Origin: Rhodoferax sp. U2-2l
Lineage (GTDB): Bacteria > Pseudomonadota > Gammaproteobacteria > Burkholderiales > Burkholderiaceae_C
Direction of reading: 5' to 3'
NCBI RefSeq assembly: GCF_020594515.1
Contig: NZ_JAJCTH010000020.1
Coordinates: forward strand, 28,119-92,118
DNA length: 64,000 nt
In this document: piece after piece, positions 1-9,245 of the stretch
Layout: each line of letters opens with the position of its first letter
Position numbering within the stretch: the stretch's first letter is position 1
Notes under the pieces: model-generated
Databases searched by the model: none
Seen by the model: the letters and a program-made list of their open reading frames with translations, nothing else
What the model was told of the DNA's origin: nothing
Translations under genes and position numbers: made by a program

Positions 1-646
1 CGCCCACGCTGAAGCCGTCCATGTTGCCCACCCGCATGTTGGCCACCATCTGCGGCGGCGGCACCACAATGCTTTTGACATCCTTGAACGGGTTGATACC
101 GGCGCTGGCCAGCCAGTAATACAGCCACATGGCGTGGGTGCCGGTGGGGAAGGTTTGGGCAAAGGTGTATTCGCGCGGCTCTTTTTTCATCAGGCCAACC
201 AGGCCTTCGAGCGTGCCCGCACCTTTGTCAGCCAGCTTTTTGGACAAGGTGAGGCCCTGGCCGTTGTTGTTGAGCGTCATCAACACCGCCATGTCTTTTT
301 GGGCGCCACCCACGCCCAGGTGCACGCCGTAGATCAGGCCGTACAACACGTGGGCAAAGTCCAGCTCACCGTTGACCAGTTTGTCACGCACACCGGCCCA
401 GCTGGCTTCTTTGGTGGGGATGATCTTGACGCCGTACTTTTTGTCCAGGCCCAGTTCAGCCGCCATGACCACGCTGGCGCAGTCGGTCAGCGGGATGAAA
501 CCGATCTTGATCTCGGTTTTCTCCGGGGCGTCGGAGCCAGCGGCATACACCGAGGCGCGCAGCGCCGGGCTGATGCCCAAGGCGCCCACGGCGGCGGTTT
601 GCAGCACCGCACGGCGGCTGAGGCTGGATTTCAGAAGATCGGTCAT
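1..646 (-). CDS. nrtA: Nitrate ABC transporter substrate-binding protein, 3' truncated by window edge
   Basis: About 215 N-terminal residues are present, read leftward from the ATG at 646 to the window edge with no stop. The protein opens with a twin-arginine type signal (SRRAVLQTAAVGALG, about residues 9-23), then the NrtA/CmpA/SsuA-like fold with segments KIGFIPLTDCASVVMA and YYWLASAGINPFKDV. Family members bind nitrate or bicarbonate for an ABC importer. The export signal argues for a transport subunit and against NasS, a cytoplasmic homologue that partners NasT. A strong ribosome site (GAGAGGAA) precedes the ATG. The gene lies downstream of a sigma-54 promoter, an ANTAR-type hairpin and an intrinsic terminator, and beside nasT, so nitrate- and nitrogen-controlled expression is likely. 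The rest of the transporter or nitrate reductase operon should lie to the left, outside the window. Confidence 0.85.
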   Translation of the reverse strand, partial: MTDLLKSSLSRRAVLQTAAVGALGISPALRASVYAAGSDAPEKTEIKIGFIPLTDCASVVMAAELGLDKKYGVKIIPTKEASWAGVRDKLVNGELDFAHVLYGLIYGVHLGVGGAQKDMAVLMTLNNNGQGLTLSKKLADKGAGTLEGLVGLMKKEPREYTFAQTFPTGTHAMWLYYWLASAGINPFKDVKSIVVPPPQMVANMRVGNMDGFSVG

Positions 647-681
647 GGCACATTCCTCTCAAGGTTTCAAAAGCTGAAAAC

Positions 682-741
682 AAAAAAGGCGTCCTCACAT
701 GGCACATCGCTCATGAAGAGCAACATGCCAGTGGGGACGCC
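682..741 (-). terminator. Intrinsic terminator in the nrtA leader (attenuator)
   Basis: Read on the minus strand, GGCGTCC...GGACGCC form the base of a long hairpin. It continues through CAC/GTG, GGCA/TGCC and an apical GCTC-ttcat-GAGC, and is followed directly by a T-run. It lies about 40 nt upstream of the nrtA start, so it would stop transcription before the coding region unless overridden. Position after an ANTAR-type hairpin and next to nasT points to NasT-dependent antitermination. Confidence 0.8.
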
Positions 742-754
742 TTTGTCCTTGTGG

Positions 755-810
755 CCATCACCCAGCCCGCCATTGGACGGGGTGTTGGTCACAACCCTTG
801 CGGGTCTTGT
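755..810 (-). promoter_or_regulatory. Candidate ANTAR-protein target RNA: two stem-loops in the nrtA leader
   Basis: Two consecutive hairpins lie between the sigma-54 promoter and the terminator. The promoter-proximal one (791-810) has stem ACCC/GGGT with a GCAA loop. The second (755-788) has 14-position arms with two mismatches and a hexanucleotide loop AATGGC (769-774), matching the A-at-1, G-at-4 loop rule known for ANTAR-domain RNA targets. The first loop does not obviously fit the rule, so the classical twin-hexaloop architecture is only half supported. The context (nasT adjacent, terminator downstream) makes the assignment plausible. Confidence 0.6.
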
Positions 811-820
811 TTTTACCTAC

Positions 821-836
821 GCAATGAATGTGCCAG
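821..836 (-). promoter_or_regulatory. Sigma-54 (-24/-12) promoter for the nrtA operon
   Basis: On the minus strand the sequence reads TGGCAC, five bases, TTGC, an exact match to the conserved -24/-12 elements with correct spacing. Transcription would start near 808, just ahead of the first leader hairpin. Sigma-54 promoters of nitrate assimilation operons are normally activated by NtrC. No NtrC site was identified by eye in the remaining ~100 bp up to nasT. Confidence 0.82.
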
Positions 837-945
837 GCGTTTCGGCGGCTTTTTCAACCAAATGCCTTAGAAATGCCCAAAAACAAGGCACCACTTTTGT
901 GCAACGCACCATCTCAGTCCAGATGGCCTGACATCAGGCACCCAT

Positions 946-1593
946 TCAACCCAGCAGGTCGGCCACGTCCAGGATGCGTTGTGCCACCTCCACCAGGCGA
1001 AGGTTTTTGTCCATGGCCGTTTTGCGCAAACGGGCATAAGCCTCGCCCTCGCCCAGGTGCTGGCGCTCCATCAGCAAGGCCTTGGCGCGGTCAATCACCT
1101 TGCGGTCTTTCAGTTCGGCGCTGAGTTCATGCACCTCGCTGCGGGCATCAGCCAGCTCCTGGCGCAAAGCCTCTTCGTGGTGGAAACGGGCGATCGCCAC
1201 ATCCAGAATCGGGCGGATGCGCTCCGGTGACAAGCCCGCCACGATGTAAGCCGACACCCCCGCGGCCACGGCCGCCTTCACGTGGGTGGTGTCGTTGTCG
1301 TTGGTGAACATGACGATGGGTCGGCGCGCGTCACGGGTGGCCATCACCACATGCTCCAGCGCGTCACGCGCTTCGCTCTCGGCATCCACAATCACCAGAT
1401 CAGGCTGCAATTGCGCGATGCGCTCCGTCAAGAACACATCGGCCGGGATCGAGGCCACCAGGTTAAAGCCGCTTTGCAACAGGCCGATGCGCAGGCTGCG
1501 CGAGCGTTCTGCCAGGGCAAGCGCCTGCTCACCTGAACTCTCGGTCGTGTCCAGGTCAGGTGCGATGACAACAATTCGAAGCGCCTCAGCCAT
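946..1593 (-). CDS. nasT: ANTAR-domain response regulator NasT
   Basis: 215 residues from the ATG at 1593; the longer reading frame adds an implausible extension. The N-terminal two thirds form a receiver-like domain (LRIVVIAPDLDTTE..., DLVIVDAESE, PIVMFTNDNDTTHVKAAVAAG). A coiled segment and a C-terminal ANTAR RNA-binding domain follow (RKVIDRAKALLMERQHLGEGEAY). NasT proteins bind hairpins in leader RNAs of nitrate assimilation operons and prevent intrinsic termination; their activity is usually held back by NasS when nitrate is absent. The nrtA leader immediately downstream carries a matching hairpin and terminator. No nasS is visible in this window. Confidence 0.87.
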   Translation of the reverse strand: MAEALRIVVIAPDLDTTESSGEQALALAERSRSLRIGLLQSGFNLVASIPADVFLTERIAQLQPDLVIVDAESEARDALEHVVMATRDARRPIVMFTNDNDTTHVKAAVAAGVSAYIVAGLSPERIRPILDVAIARFHHEEALRQELADARSEVHELSAELKDRKVIDRAKALLMERQHLGEGEAYARLRKTAMDKNLRLVEVAQRILDVADLLG

Positions 1594-1770
1594 GCTCGCT
1601 ACACGCAAAAAATGCGCCACCACCCCACAGCGCGGCACATCGTCGCAGCGGACAAGATGACATCTCTGCCCGGTGGCGTCCGTCGGCCAACGCGTTCAGA
1701 GGCTTGGCCTGGCCAACAGACTCTGTGGGCAGGCGACAAACGCGCCTGCGGTGGGCAAGGGATGGACGAC

Positions 1771-2859
1771 TTAGGAGCTGAAAAGGAAGTTCATCACGTC
1801 GCCGTCCTTGACGACGTAGTCCTTGCCTTCGGCGCGCATCTTGCCGGCGTCCTTGGCGCCCTGCTCACCCTTGAAGCTGATGAAATCTTCATAAGCAATG
1901 GTCTGGGCGCGGATGTAGCCCTTCTCAAAGTCGGTGTGGATCACGCCAGCCGCTTGCGGGCCGGTGTCGCCCTTGTGAATGGTCCAGGCGCGCACCTCTT
2001 TCACGCCAGCGGTGAAATAGGTCTGCAAGCCCAGCAGGTCGTACGCTGCGCGGATCAGGCGGTTCAGGCCCGGCTCGTGCAAGCCGAGTTCTTCGAGGAA
2101 CATCAGCCGGTCGTCGTCACTCATCTCGGCCATCTCGGCCTCCAGCTTGGCGCTGATGGCCACCACCGGCGCGTTTTGCGCGTGGGCGTAGGCGGTGAGC
2201 CGGTCCAGGAACGGGTTGTTCTCAAAACCGTCTTCCGACACGTTGGCAACAAACATCGCCGGTTTGGCGGTGATCAGGAACAACTGCTTGAGCAGCGGCA
2301 GTTCTTCCTTGGTGAAATCCAGCGTGCGCACCGGCTTGGCTTCATTCAGGGCGGCCTGGCAGCGCTCCAAAATGCTCACCAGCTTCATCGCCTCCTTGTC
2401 ACCGCCCGACTTGGCCGCTTTCTGATAACGCGCCAAAGCCTTGTCCACCGTACTCAGGTCGGCCAGGCACAGCTCGGTCTGGATCACTTCGATGTCGGAA
2501 ATCGGGTCCACCCTGCCCGCCACATGCACCACGTTGTCATCTTCAAAACAGCGCACCACATTGATGGTGGCATCGGTTTCGCGGATGTGTGCCAGAAACT
2601 TGTTGCCCAGGCCTTCGCCCGTACTGGCCCCGGCCACCAAGCCGGCAATGTCCACAAACTCGACGATGGCGCGCTGGATCTTCTGCGGGTTGACAATGGC
2701 TGCCAGCGCGTCCAGGCGCGGGTCCGGCACCTCGACGATGCCCACATTGGGCTCAATCGTGCAAAAAGGGTAGTTCTCCGCCGCAATGCCCGCCTTGGTG
2801 AGTGCGTTGAACAGGGTCGATTTACCGACGTTGGGCAAGCCCACGATGCCACATTTCAT
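1771..2859 (-). CDS. ychF: Ribosome-binding ATPase/GTPase YchF (OLA1 family)
   Basis: 362 residues, the usual length, from the ATG at 2859 ([15 protein letters not shown]). The G1 P-loop GLPNVGKS is at residues 7-14. The G4 motif is NVSE, the non-canonical form that gives YchF/OLA1 proteins ATP preference. A coiled-coil insertion occupies the middle, and the C-terminal TGS domain ends in [15 protein letters not shown]. YchF binds the 70S ribosome and is linked to stress and translation-start control. It is transcribed divergently from the hydroxylase gene at 2978. Confidence 0.95.
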   Translation of the reverse strand: MKCGIVGLPNVGKSTLFNALTKAGIAAENYPFCTIEPNVGIVEVPDPRLDALAAIVNPQKIQRAIVEFVDIAGLVAGASTGEGLGNKFLAHIRETDATINVVRCFEDDNVVHVAGRVDPISDIEVIQTELCLADLSTVDKALARYQKAAKSGGDKEAMKLVSILERCQAALNEAKPVRTLDFTKEELPLLKQLFLITAKPAMFVANVSEDGFENNPFLDRLTAYAHAQNAPVVAISAKLEAEMAEMSDDDRLMFLEELGLHEPGLNRLIRAAYDLLGLQTYFTAGVKEVRAWTIHKGDTGPQAAGVIHTDFEKGYIRAQTIAYEDFISFKGEQGAKDAGKMRAEGKDYVVKDGDVMNFLFSS

Positions 2860-2977
2860 ACAAATCCTATCGAGTTGGGGAGCGCGCTGGCTCGCCGGCC
2901 GGTAGCCGCTGCGAGAGCGTCTGGCTAAACCCTGGATTATCCATGAGGCCACCGGGGCACTTCTACAATCATCCGCC

Positions 2978-4090
2978 ATGAAACACCCATATGACATCTG
3001 CATCCGGGGCGGCGGCATTGTCGGCCACACCCTGGCCTTGTTGCTGGCCCGTGAGCGGCTGAACGTCGGGCTGGTGACCCACCGACCAGCCGCTCACGGG
3101 CCCGACGTGCGCGCCTATGCGCTCAATGCCAAATCCAAAACCCTGCTGGCATCGGTGCGCTGCTGGCCCGACGCCCAGCACGCCACCGCAGTGACGCAGA
3201 TGCAGGTGCTGGGTGACGACGGCGGCGTGGTCAACTTTTCTGCCAACGACCTGGCGGTGGATGCGCTGACCTGGATTGTGGACGTGCCGCTGCTGGAGGC
3301 GCGACTGGCCGAGGCGGTGCGTTATCAGCCGCAGATTGAGGTGATTGACCACCCCATGCCCGCCACCCTGACGGTGGTGTGTGAAGGCAAAAGCAGCCGC
3401 ACACGCGACGAACTCGGTGTGGCCTTTGACGTGGCGCACTACCCGCAGCGCGCCATTGCCGCACGCCTGACCACCGAGCTGGCCCACGGCCAAACCGCGC
3501 GCCAATGGTTTACGGAGGGTGAAATTCTGGCCTTCCTGCCGCTGGACGGCGAGCACGGCCACACGGTGGGCATCGTCTGGTCGGTCAAGGAAAGCCGTGT
3601 GCAGAGCTTGCTGGACGCCAGCACCGAGGATTTTTGCCAGGAACTGGCACAGGTCAGCGGCCACTGCCTGGGCGGCCTGCAGTTGGCCAGCGAGCGCGTG
3701 GCCTGGCCGCTGATGGCCTCCCAAGCCAGCCGCTGGATCGGCACCGCCCCCGACGGCACCACCTGGGCACTGGCCGGTGATGCCGCCCACGCCGTGCATC
3801 CGCTGGCCGGACAAGGCCTGAACCTGGGGCTAGGCGATGTGGCCGAGCTGGCGCGCATCCTGCAGACGCGCGCCGCCTGGCGCCCCGTCAACGACCCCAA
3901 GCTGATGCGCCAGTACGAGCGCACCCGCCGCGCCGAGGTGAGCGCCGCCGCGCTGGCCATGGACGGCCTGCAACAGCTGTTTTCCAAGAGCAGCCCCACC
4001 TGGCAAGCGCTGCGCAACTGGGGCATGAACGGTTTTGAGCGCAGCGGCCTGGCCAAGCAATGGGCCGCGCGCTACGCCATGGGCTTGTGA
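2978..4090 (+). CDS. FAD-dependent hydroxylase, UbiH/UbiF/COQ6 family
   Basis: 370 residues. The N-terminal Rossmann motif is [17 protein letters not shown] (about residues 9-25). The second FAD motif [22 protein letters not shown] (about 267-288) is typical of ubiquinone-ring monooxygenases. Such enzymes hydroxylate the benzoquinol ring during ubiquinone synthesis at the inner membrane. Which ring position this one attacks cannot be told from sequence, so no symbol is given. It is followed within 30 bp by dsbC in the same direction. Confidence 0.85.
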   Translation: MKHPYDICIRGGGIVGHTLALLLARERLNVGLVTHRPAAHGPDVRAYALNAKSKTLLASVRCWPDAQHATAVTQMQVLGDDGGVVNFSANDLAVDALTWIVDVPLLEARLAEAVRYQPQIEVIDHPMPATLTVVCEGKSSRTRDELGVAFDVAHYPQRAIAARLTTELAHGQTARQWFTEGEILAFLPLDGEHGHTVGIVWSVKESRVQSLLDASTEDFCQELAQVSGHCLGGLQLASERVAWPLMASQASRWIGTAPDGTTWALAGDAAHAVHPLAGQGLNLGLGDVAELARILQTRAAWRPVNDPKLMRQYERTRRAEVSAAALAMDGLQQLFSKSSPTWQALRNWGMNGFERSGLAKQWAARYAMGL

Positions 4091-4119
4091 GCCCTTGCAA
4101 GTTTTTTAACTGGAAGACG

Positions 4120-4848
4120 ATGAAACGAACTCATACCCCCCTGATCGCCTGTGCTGCGCTGCTGATCGCCTGCAGCTTGGGCAACGCCTTCGCGCAGGAG
4201 ACCGCCATCCGCAAAAACCTGGCTGAGCGCTTGCCGCAGCTGGGCAAGATTGACGAGATCAGCAAAACGCCGATCAACGGGGTTTACGAAATCCGGTTCA
4301 ACGGCACCGACATCCTGTACACCGACGCACAGGGCGACTACCTGCTGCAAGGCAACCTGATCGACACCAAGCAGCGCCGCAACCTGACCGAAGAACGTGT
4401 CGACAAGCTCAGCGCCATCCGCTTTGACACGCTGCCGGTCAAAGACGCTGTCACCATCGTGCGCGGCAACGGCAAACGCAAGCTGGCGGTGTTTGAAGAC
4501 CCCAACTGCGGCTACTGCAAGCGCTTTGAGCAAAGCCTGCTCAAGGTGGACAACGTCACCGTTTATCTGTATCTGTACCCGGTGCTGGGGCCGGGCTCGG
4601 TCGACAAATCCAAAGCCATCTGGTGCGCCAAAGACAAACCCAAAGCCTGGCACGACTGGATGCTCAACGGCGTGTCGCCCGCCCCCGCCAAATGTGACAG
4701 CACAGCGGTGGACCGCAACATCGCGCTGGGTAAAAAGCACAAGATCACCGGCACACCGACCCTGGTGTTTGCCGACGGCAGCCGCGTGCCCGGTGCCATT
4801 GACGCCGACCAGGTGGAACTGCGGCTGGCGCAGGCGGCTGGCCAATGA
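4120..4848 (+). CDS. dsbC: Periplasmic thiol:disulfide isomerase DsbC
   Basis: 242 residues from the ATG at 4120. A Sec signal peptide (hydrophobic LIACAALLIACSLGNAFAQ) precedes an N-terminal dimerisation domain and a thioredoxin-fold domain with the active site CGYC (Cys130, Cys133) and the cis-Pro loop TGTPTLVF. DsbC isomerises wrong disulfides in the periplasm and is kept reduced by DsbD. Its stop overlaps the start of the M61 peptidase gene by 4 bp (ATGA), suggesting translational coupling. Confidence 0.92.
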   Translation: MKRTHTPLIACAALLIACSLGNAFAQETAIRKNLAERLPQLGKIDEISKTPINGVYEIRFNGTDILYTDAQGDYLLQGNLIDTKQRRNLTEERVDKLSAIRFDTLPVKDAVTIVRGNGKRKLAVFEDPNCGYCKRFEQSLLKVDNVTVYLYLYPVLGPGSVDKSKAIWCAKDKPKAWHDWMLNGVSPAPAKCDSTAVDRNIALGKKHKITGTPTLVFADGSRVPGAIDADQVELRLAQAAGQ

Positions 4849-6668
4849 GTACCGCCGCGTCACGCGCCAGCACACGCCCTGGCCTGCACTATCAGGTGCG
4901 TGCACACAGCCTGCACGCCCATCTGTACGCCGTCACGCTGACCATCCACCGCCCGGCGGCACAGCAGCGGGTGAGCTTGCCCGTGTGGATTGCCGGCAGC
5001 TACCTGGTGCGCGAGTTTGCCAAACACCTGCAGGGCTTGAGCGCGCAACAAGGCCAAACCGCAGTGGCCGTCACCCAGTTGGACAAGGCCACCTGGCAAC
5101 TGGCCTGCGCGCCAGACCAACCCCTGGTGCTACGTTACGAGGTGTATGCCTTTGACAACTCGGTGCGCACCGCCTGGCTGGACACGCAGCGCGGTTTTTT
5201 CAACGGCACCAGCCTGTGCCTCAAAGTCCATGGCCAGGAAGACCAACCCCATCGCCTGACGATGGCCAGCGACGGTTGGCCCAAAGACTGGCACGCCGCC
5301 ACCGCCTTGCCTTTCGAGAAAGTCAACGCCAGGGGTTTCGGCAGCTACCTGGCAGCTGACTACGACGAACTGGTCGACTCACCGGTGGAGATGGGCGCCT
5401 TCTGGAGCGGCAGCTTTGTGGCCCGTGGCGTGCCGCACCGTTTTGTGGTGGCTGGCGCCAGCGCCAGTTTTGACGGCGCGCGCCTGCTGGCCGATACACA
5501 AGCCATTTGCGAGGCTGAAATCGACTTCTGGCACGGCCAGCGCGCCAAAAGCAAAAGCGCCCAACGCCGCGCCCCACACGACCGTTACGTCTTCATGCTC
5601 AACGCAGTGGACAACAGCTACGGCGGGCTGGAGCACCGCCACAGCACCGCGCTGATCTGCAAACGCGCCGACTTGCCACGCCTGGGACAGAGCCAGACCC
5701 TGGGCGCGGGCGACGGCTACACCAGCTTGCTGGGCTTGATCAGCCACGAGTACTTTCACACATGGAACGTCAAGCGCCTTCGCCCCGCCGAGTTCGCTCG
5801 CTATGACTATGGAAGCGAAAACTACACCGAGTTGCTGTGGTTTTTTGAAGGTTTCACCAGTTATTACGACGACCTGCTGCTGCGCCGCGCCGGACTGATC
5901 GACACCGCCACCTACCTGACGCTGTTGGCCAAAACCATCAACGCCGTGTTGCAGACCCCGGGCCGCCGGGTGCAAAGTGTGGCGCAGGCCAGTTTTGACG
6001 CCTGGGTCAAATACTACCGGCAGGACGAAAACAGCGCCAACGCCACCATCAGCTACTACACCAAGGGCGCGCTGGTGGCGCTGTGCCTGGACCTGAGCCT
6101 GCGCCAAGGCAGCCAAACCAGCCTGGACGCTGTCATGCGGGCGCTGTGGCAGCGCTGCAACGGCGGCCCGATGCTGGAATCCGACCTGCTGGCGGTGTTG
6201 CAAGACCTGTCGGGTGCGTCGTATGCCGAGCGCCTCGCCACGTGGGTGCACAGCACCGCCGAGTTGCCCCTGCAAGAGCTGTTGACCTCGCACGGCGTGA
6301 ACTACGAGCAGGTCACAGCAGGGCTGGCCGAGCAACTGGGCATCAAGGTGTCTGAGTCGGGCGGCATCCGCATCAAGAGTGTGCTACGTGGCAGCGCGGC
6401 GGAACAGGCTGGTTTTGCCGCGGGTGACGAGTGGATCGGCCTGCAAGCCGGTGCGGGTCAGGGCCGGCCAGCAACCGGCTGGCGGCTCAACAAGCTGGAT
6501 GACCTGCCGCTGTACCTGGGCCCGGCCAAAACCCTGCAAGCCCTGGTGGCGCGGGACCAGCGCCTGATCACGCTCCAGCTTGGCTTGCCCGATGACGTGA
6601 AACAGATCAAACTCTCGGCCCGGGACACGACCCGGATCGATGCATGGCTGCGCCCTGCCGCGAAGTGA
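4845..6668 (+). CDS. M61-family (glycyl aminopeptidase-like) metallopeptidase with PDZ domain
   Basis: 607 residues. The zinc motif HEYFH is at His301-Glu302-His305, followed by TWNVKRLRP and a downstream acidic residue region (LLWFFEGFTSYYDDL), as in M61 peptidases. An N-terminal beta-domain precedes it, and the C-terminal part (about 490-590) resembles a PDZ domain (GIRIKSVLRGSAAEQAGFAAGD). No signal peptide is obvious, so location is unclear. It overlaps dsbC by 4 bp. Family members are poorly characterised in bacteria; substrate is unknown. Confidence 0.88.
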   Translation: MSTAASRASTRPGLHYQVRAHSLHAHLYAVTLTIHRPAAQQRVSLPVWIAGSYLVREFAKHLQGLSAQQGQTAVAVTQLDKATWQLACAPDQPLVLRYEVYAFDNSVRTAWLDTQRGFFNGTSLCLKVHGQEDQPHRLTMASDGWPKDWHAATALPFEKVNARGFGSYLAADYDELVDSPVEMGAFWSGSFVARGVPHRFVVAGASASFDGARLLADTQAICEAEIDFWHGQRAKSKSAQRRAPHDRYVFMLNAVDNSYGGLEHRHSTALICKRADLPRLGQSQTLGAGDGYTSLLGLISHEYFHTWNVKRLRPAEFARYDYGSENYTELLWFFEGFTSYYDDLLLRRAGLIDTATYLTLLAKTINAVLQTPGRRVQSVAQASFDAWVKYYRQDENSANATISYYTKGALVALCLDLSLRQGSQTSLDAVMRALWQRCNGGPMLESDLLAVLQDLSGASYAERLATWVHSTAELPLQELLTSHGVNYEQVTAGLAEQLGIKVSESGGIRIKSVLRGSAAEQAGFAAGDEWIGLQAGAGQGRPATGWRLNKLDDLPLYLGPAKTLQALVARDQRLITLQLGLPDDVKQIKLSARDTTRIDAWLRPAAK

Positions 6669-6749
6669 CTTTGATGACGGCCAGCGCCACGTCCTGACGC
6701 GCTGGCGCCCATCACGTGTCCAAAAATTCAACAACGTCAAGGAGCCAGC

Positions 6750-7529
6750 ATGAGCTATGAAATGATCCATGTGCGCGTGGAAGCCGGCAAGGTCGGCATC
6801 ATCACCCTGAACCGCCCCAAACAACTCAACGCGCTCAACGACCAGCTGATGAGCGAGCTGGGCGCCGCGCTTCAGGCCTTTGACGCGGACAGCGCCATTG
6901 CCTGCACGATCATCACCGGCAGCGAAAAAGCTTTTGCCGCCGGTGCCGACATCGGTGCCATGGCCAGCTACAGCTTTGCCGATGCCTACAAGGGCGACTT
7001 CATCACCCGTAACTGGGAAGCCATCCGCAGCGTGCGCAAACCGGTGATTGCTGCGGTGAGTGGCTTTGCGCTGGGTGGGGGTTGTGAGCTGGCGATGATG
7101 TGTGACTTCATCATCGCCGCCGACAACGCCAAGTTCGGCCAGCCCGAGATCAAACTCGGCATCATCCCTGGCGCCGGTGGCACCCAGCGCCTGCCACGCG
7201 CAGTGGGCAAAGCCAAGGCCATGGACATGGCGCTGACCGGGCGCATGATGGACGCAGTCGAGGCCGAACGCGCCGGACTGGTCAGCCGTGTGGTGCCGCT
7301 GGACAAGCTGATGGACGAGGCCCTGGGCGCGGCCCTGATGATCAGCGAGTTCTCGCAGATCGCGGTCATGGCGGCCAAGGAGTCGGTCAACCGCGCCTTT
7401 GAAGGCAGCTTGAGTGATGGTGTGATGTTTGAGCGCCGCCTGTTCCACGCGTTGTTTGCCACGGCCGACCAGAAAGAGGGCATGGACGCGTTTGTCAACA
7501 AACGCAAAGCCAACTTCAGTCACCTATAA
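6750..7529 (+). CDS. Enoyl-CoA hydratase (crotonase family)
   Basis: 259 residues, with an AGGAG-type ribosome site just upstream. Both catalytic glutamates of classical enoyl-CoA hydratase are in place: [11 protein letters not shown] and FGQPEI, followed by [12 protein letters not shown]. The oxyanion-hole segment AAGADIGAM is also intact. It should hydrate 2-enoyl-CoA in fatty acid or aromatic acid degradation. It closely resembles short-chain (PaaF/FadB1-type) hydratases; exact substrate is not determinable. It stands alone, ahead of a tRNA gene. Confidence 0.92.
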   Translation: MSYEMIHVRVEAGKVGIITLNRPKQLNALNDQLMSELGAALQAFDADSAIACTIITGSEKAFAAGADIGAMASYSFADAYKGDFITRNWEAIRSVRKPVIAAVSGFALGGGCELAMMCDFIIAADNAKFGQPEIKLGIIPGAGGTQRLPRAVGKAKAMDMALTGRMMDAVEAERAGLVSRVVPLDKLMDEALGAALMISEFSQIAVMAAKESVNRAFEGSLSDGVMFERRLFHALFATADQKEGMDAFVNKRKANFSHL

Positions 7530-7567
7530 CGGACAACCCACCTTGCCAAATGGCCATTTCTTCCCGC

Positions 7568-7573
7568 TATAAT
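7568..7573 (+). promoter_or_regulatory. -10 element of the tRNA promoter
   Basis: A perfect TATAAT lies 11 bp before the tRNA 5' end. The best -35 (TTGCCA, about 19 bp upstream) is loosely spaced. Position and match support a sigma-70 promoter starting near 7580. Confidence 0.65.
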
Positions 7574-7584
7574 CTCGCCTCGTT

Positions 7585-7661
7585 GGTGATATAGCTCAGC
7601 TGGTTAGAGCGCAGCATTCATAATGCTGATGTCGGTGGTTCAAATCCACCTATCACCACCA
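7585..7661 (+). tRNA. tRNA with CAT anticodon (elongator tRNA-Met likely)
   Basis: The cloverleaf can be drawn by hand. The acceptor is GGTGATA/TATCACC, discriminator A, and CCA is encoded at 7659-7661. The anticodon stem is CAGCA/TGCTG with loop TTCATAA, and the T loop is GGTTCAAATCC. The acceptor lacks the initiator-type 1:72 mismatch, so this is elongator Met. A CAT anticodon can also belong to tRNA-Ile2 modified by TilS, which is less likely here. Confidence 0.95.
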
Positions 7662-7681
7662 AAGATTTTTACCCAAAACTC

Positions 7682-7717
7682 AAAACCCGCATGCTCCCCA
7701 GCCTGGCGGGTTTTTTT
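7682..7717 (+). terminator. Intrinsic terminator after the tRNA
   Basis: AACCCGC and GCGGGTT arms enclose a ~15 nt loop and are followed by a run of seven T. Confidence 0.85.
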
Positions 7718-7844
7718 CTTGCTTCACACCTAGTCAATGACATGACTGGCGCAGTTGCACCCCCTGGCGGGCGATGTTTGCCAAGCAGCGGTGATTGAAC
7801 CCTTCGGGCGCACGCCACGCGCCACCCAAAAAGGCACCTGATAC

Positions 7845-9245
7845 ATGAAGCCCCAATTTGGTGTGTTACTGGCTGGCCTGCTGTCGACCCTGTGTGGGCT
7901 GACGCAGGCTCAAGCCCCTTCGCTGACGTTTGAGTCAGCCTGGGAACGTGCCCAATCCGGCTCCGACCAGCTGGCTGCGGCCCAAGCCGGTGTCGACAGC
8001 AAAGCCCTGCAGTCCCAAGGCCTCCAGGGCCTGGGCGGGCCGGTGGTGCAGCTGAGCGCCGCTGCGTACGCCTACAACCTGAACCTGGATGTGAATCTGG
8101 ACACGGTCAACAAAAGCCTGTCCCAGATCGGCCAGCAGCTGCCCCCATCACTGCACGCCATGGGCATCAGCCTGCCGCAGTTGCCGTCGAGCTACAGCTA
8201 CAACCGATCGGACACCGGCACCACCAAAAACATCTCCTTCGTCTGGCCGCTCTACACCGGTGGTGTGGCCGACTCGGTGCGTGGTTTTGTGCAGGCGCAA
8301 GGCGACGAAGCCCGTGCCGATGCCGACAAAACCGGCCAAACGCTGATGACCCAACTGGTGCAGCGTTATTTTGGCGCCCAGCTCAGCGCCCGGGCGGCTG
8401 GTTTGCGCCAGGCGGCACTGGATGACATCAGTCAACACGATGCGGCGACCGCCAAGATGCTGGCCTCAGGCGTGATCTCGCGGGTCGAACGGCTGCAAGC
8501 GCAGGTCGCGCTCGAAGAAGCCCGGCGCCAGGCCCAGAAAGCCCGCAGTGATGCCGAACTGGCTGCCGTGGCCCTGGCACGCACGCTGCAGATGGAGGCG
8601 CTGGTGACACCAGCCACCCCGCTGTTTGTGTTGACCCAGCCGGTGGAGCCGCTGACCCATTTTTTATCCGAAGCACTGTCACGCCACCCCGGGCTGGCCA
8701 AGGTGGCGGCCAAACAGGCGCAGGCCGAACAGTTGCACCAGGGCCAGGAAGGTTTGCGCAAACCCCAGGTGTTTGCCTTTGGTCAGCGTCAGTTGCAAAC
8801 CGGCCAGGCCGATTGGGTGGCCGGGGTCGGCGTGCGCTGGACGTTATTTGATGCGGTCGACCGTGACCTGCTGGCCGCCGCCTCAGCCAAGCAGATTGAA
8901 CAAGCTCAACGCACCGAGCAACAAGCACGCAGCGACATCAGCCTGCTGGTCGAGAAGAACTGGCGCCAGGTGGAACAGACACGGCGCCAGTTTTTGGCCA
9001 CCGAGCCCGGTGTGACCCTGGCCAAAGAGGTGCTGCGCCTGCGCCGCGCCGCCTTGCGCGAAGGCACCGGCACCGTGCTGGAGCTGATGGATGCCGACGT
9101 CAACCTGGCCAAGGTGGAAACCGAACGCGCCCAGGTAGCCTACGACTATGTGCTGGCCCTGGCCAGTTTGCTCGAGAGCTGCGGCCTGTCTGACAGCTTC
9201 AGCCGTTATGCCAGCCGTGCCGATGTGAGGATAGAGGGATCATGA
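7845..9245 (+). CDS. TolC-family outer membrane efflux protein
   Basis: 466 residues with a Sec signal peptide (LLAGLLSTLCGLTQAQA). Two long alpha-helical repeats rich in Ala and Gln follow, typical of the outer membrane factor fold. It is the first gene of a four-gene export operon and overlaps the next gene (HlyD family) by 4 bp. It would form the outer membrane channel for the adaptor and permeases downstream. The exported substrate is unknown. Confidence 0.88.
   Translation: MKPQFGVLLAGLLSTLCGLTQAQAPSLTFESAWERAQSGSDQLAAAQAGVDSKALQSQGLQGLGGPVVQLSAAAYAYNLNLDVNLDTVNKSLSQIGQQLPPSLHAMGISLPQLPSSYSYNRSDTGTTKNISFVWPLYTGGVADSVRGFVQAQGDEARADADKTGQTLMTQLVQRYFGAQLSARAAGLRQAALDDISQHDAATAKMLASGVISRVERLQAQVALEEARRQAQKARSDAELAAVALARTLQMEALVTPATPLFVLTQPVEPLTHFLSEALSRHPGLAKVAAKQAQAEQLHQGQEGLRKPQVFAFGQRQLQTGQADWVAGVGVRWTLFDAVDRDLLAAASAKQIEQAQRTEQQARSDISLLVEKNWRQVEQTRRQFLATEPGVTLAKEVLRLRRAALREGTGTVLELMDADVNLAKVETERAQVAYDYVLALASLLESCGLSDSFSRYASRADVRIEGS

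Noticed and set aside
134..931. 265-residue plus-strand frame across the nrtA leader
   Set aside because: It runs antisense through nrtA and through the terminator and sigma-54 promoter; no family resemblance.
1612..2928. 438-residue plus-strand frame opposite ychF
   Set aside because: Antisense shadow of a clearly functional YchF gene.
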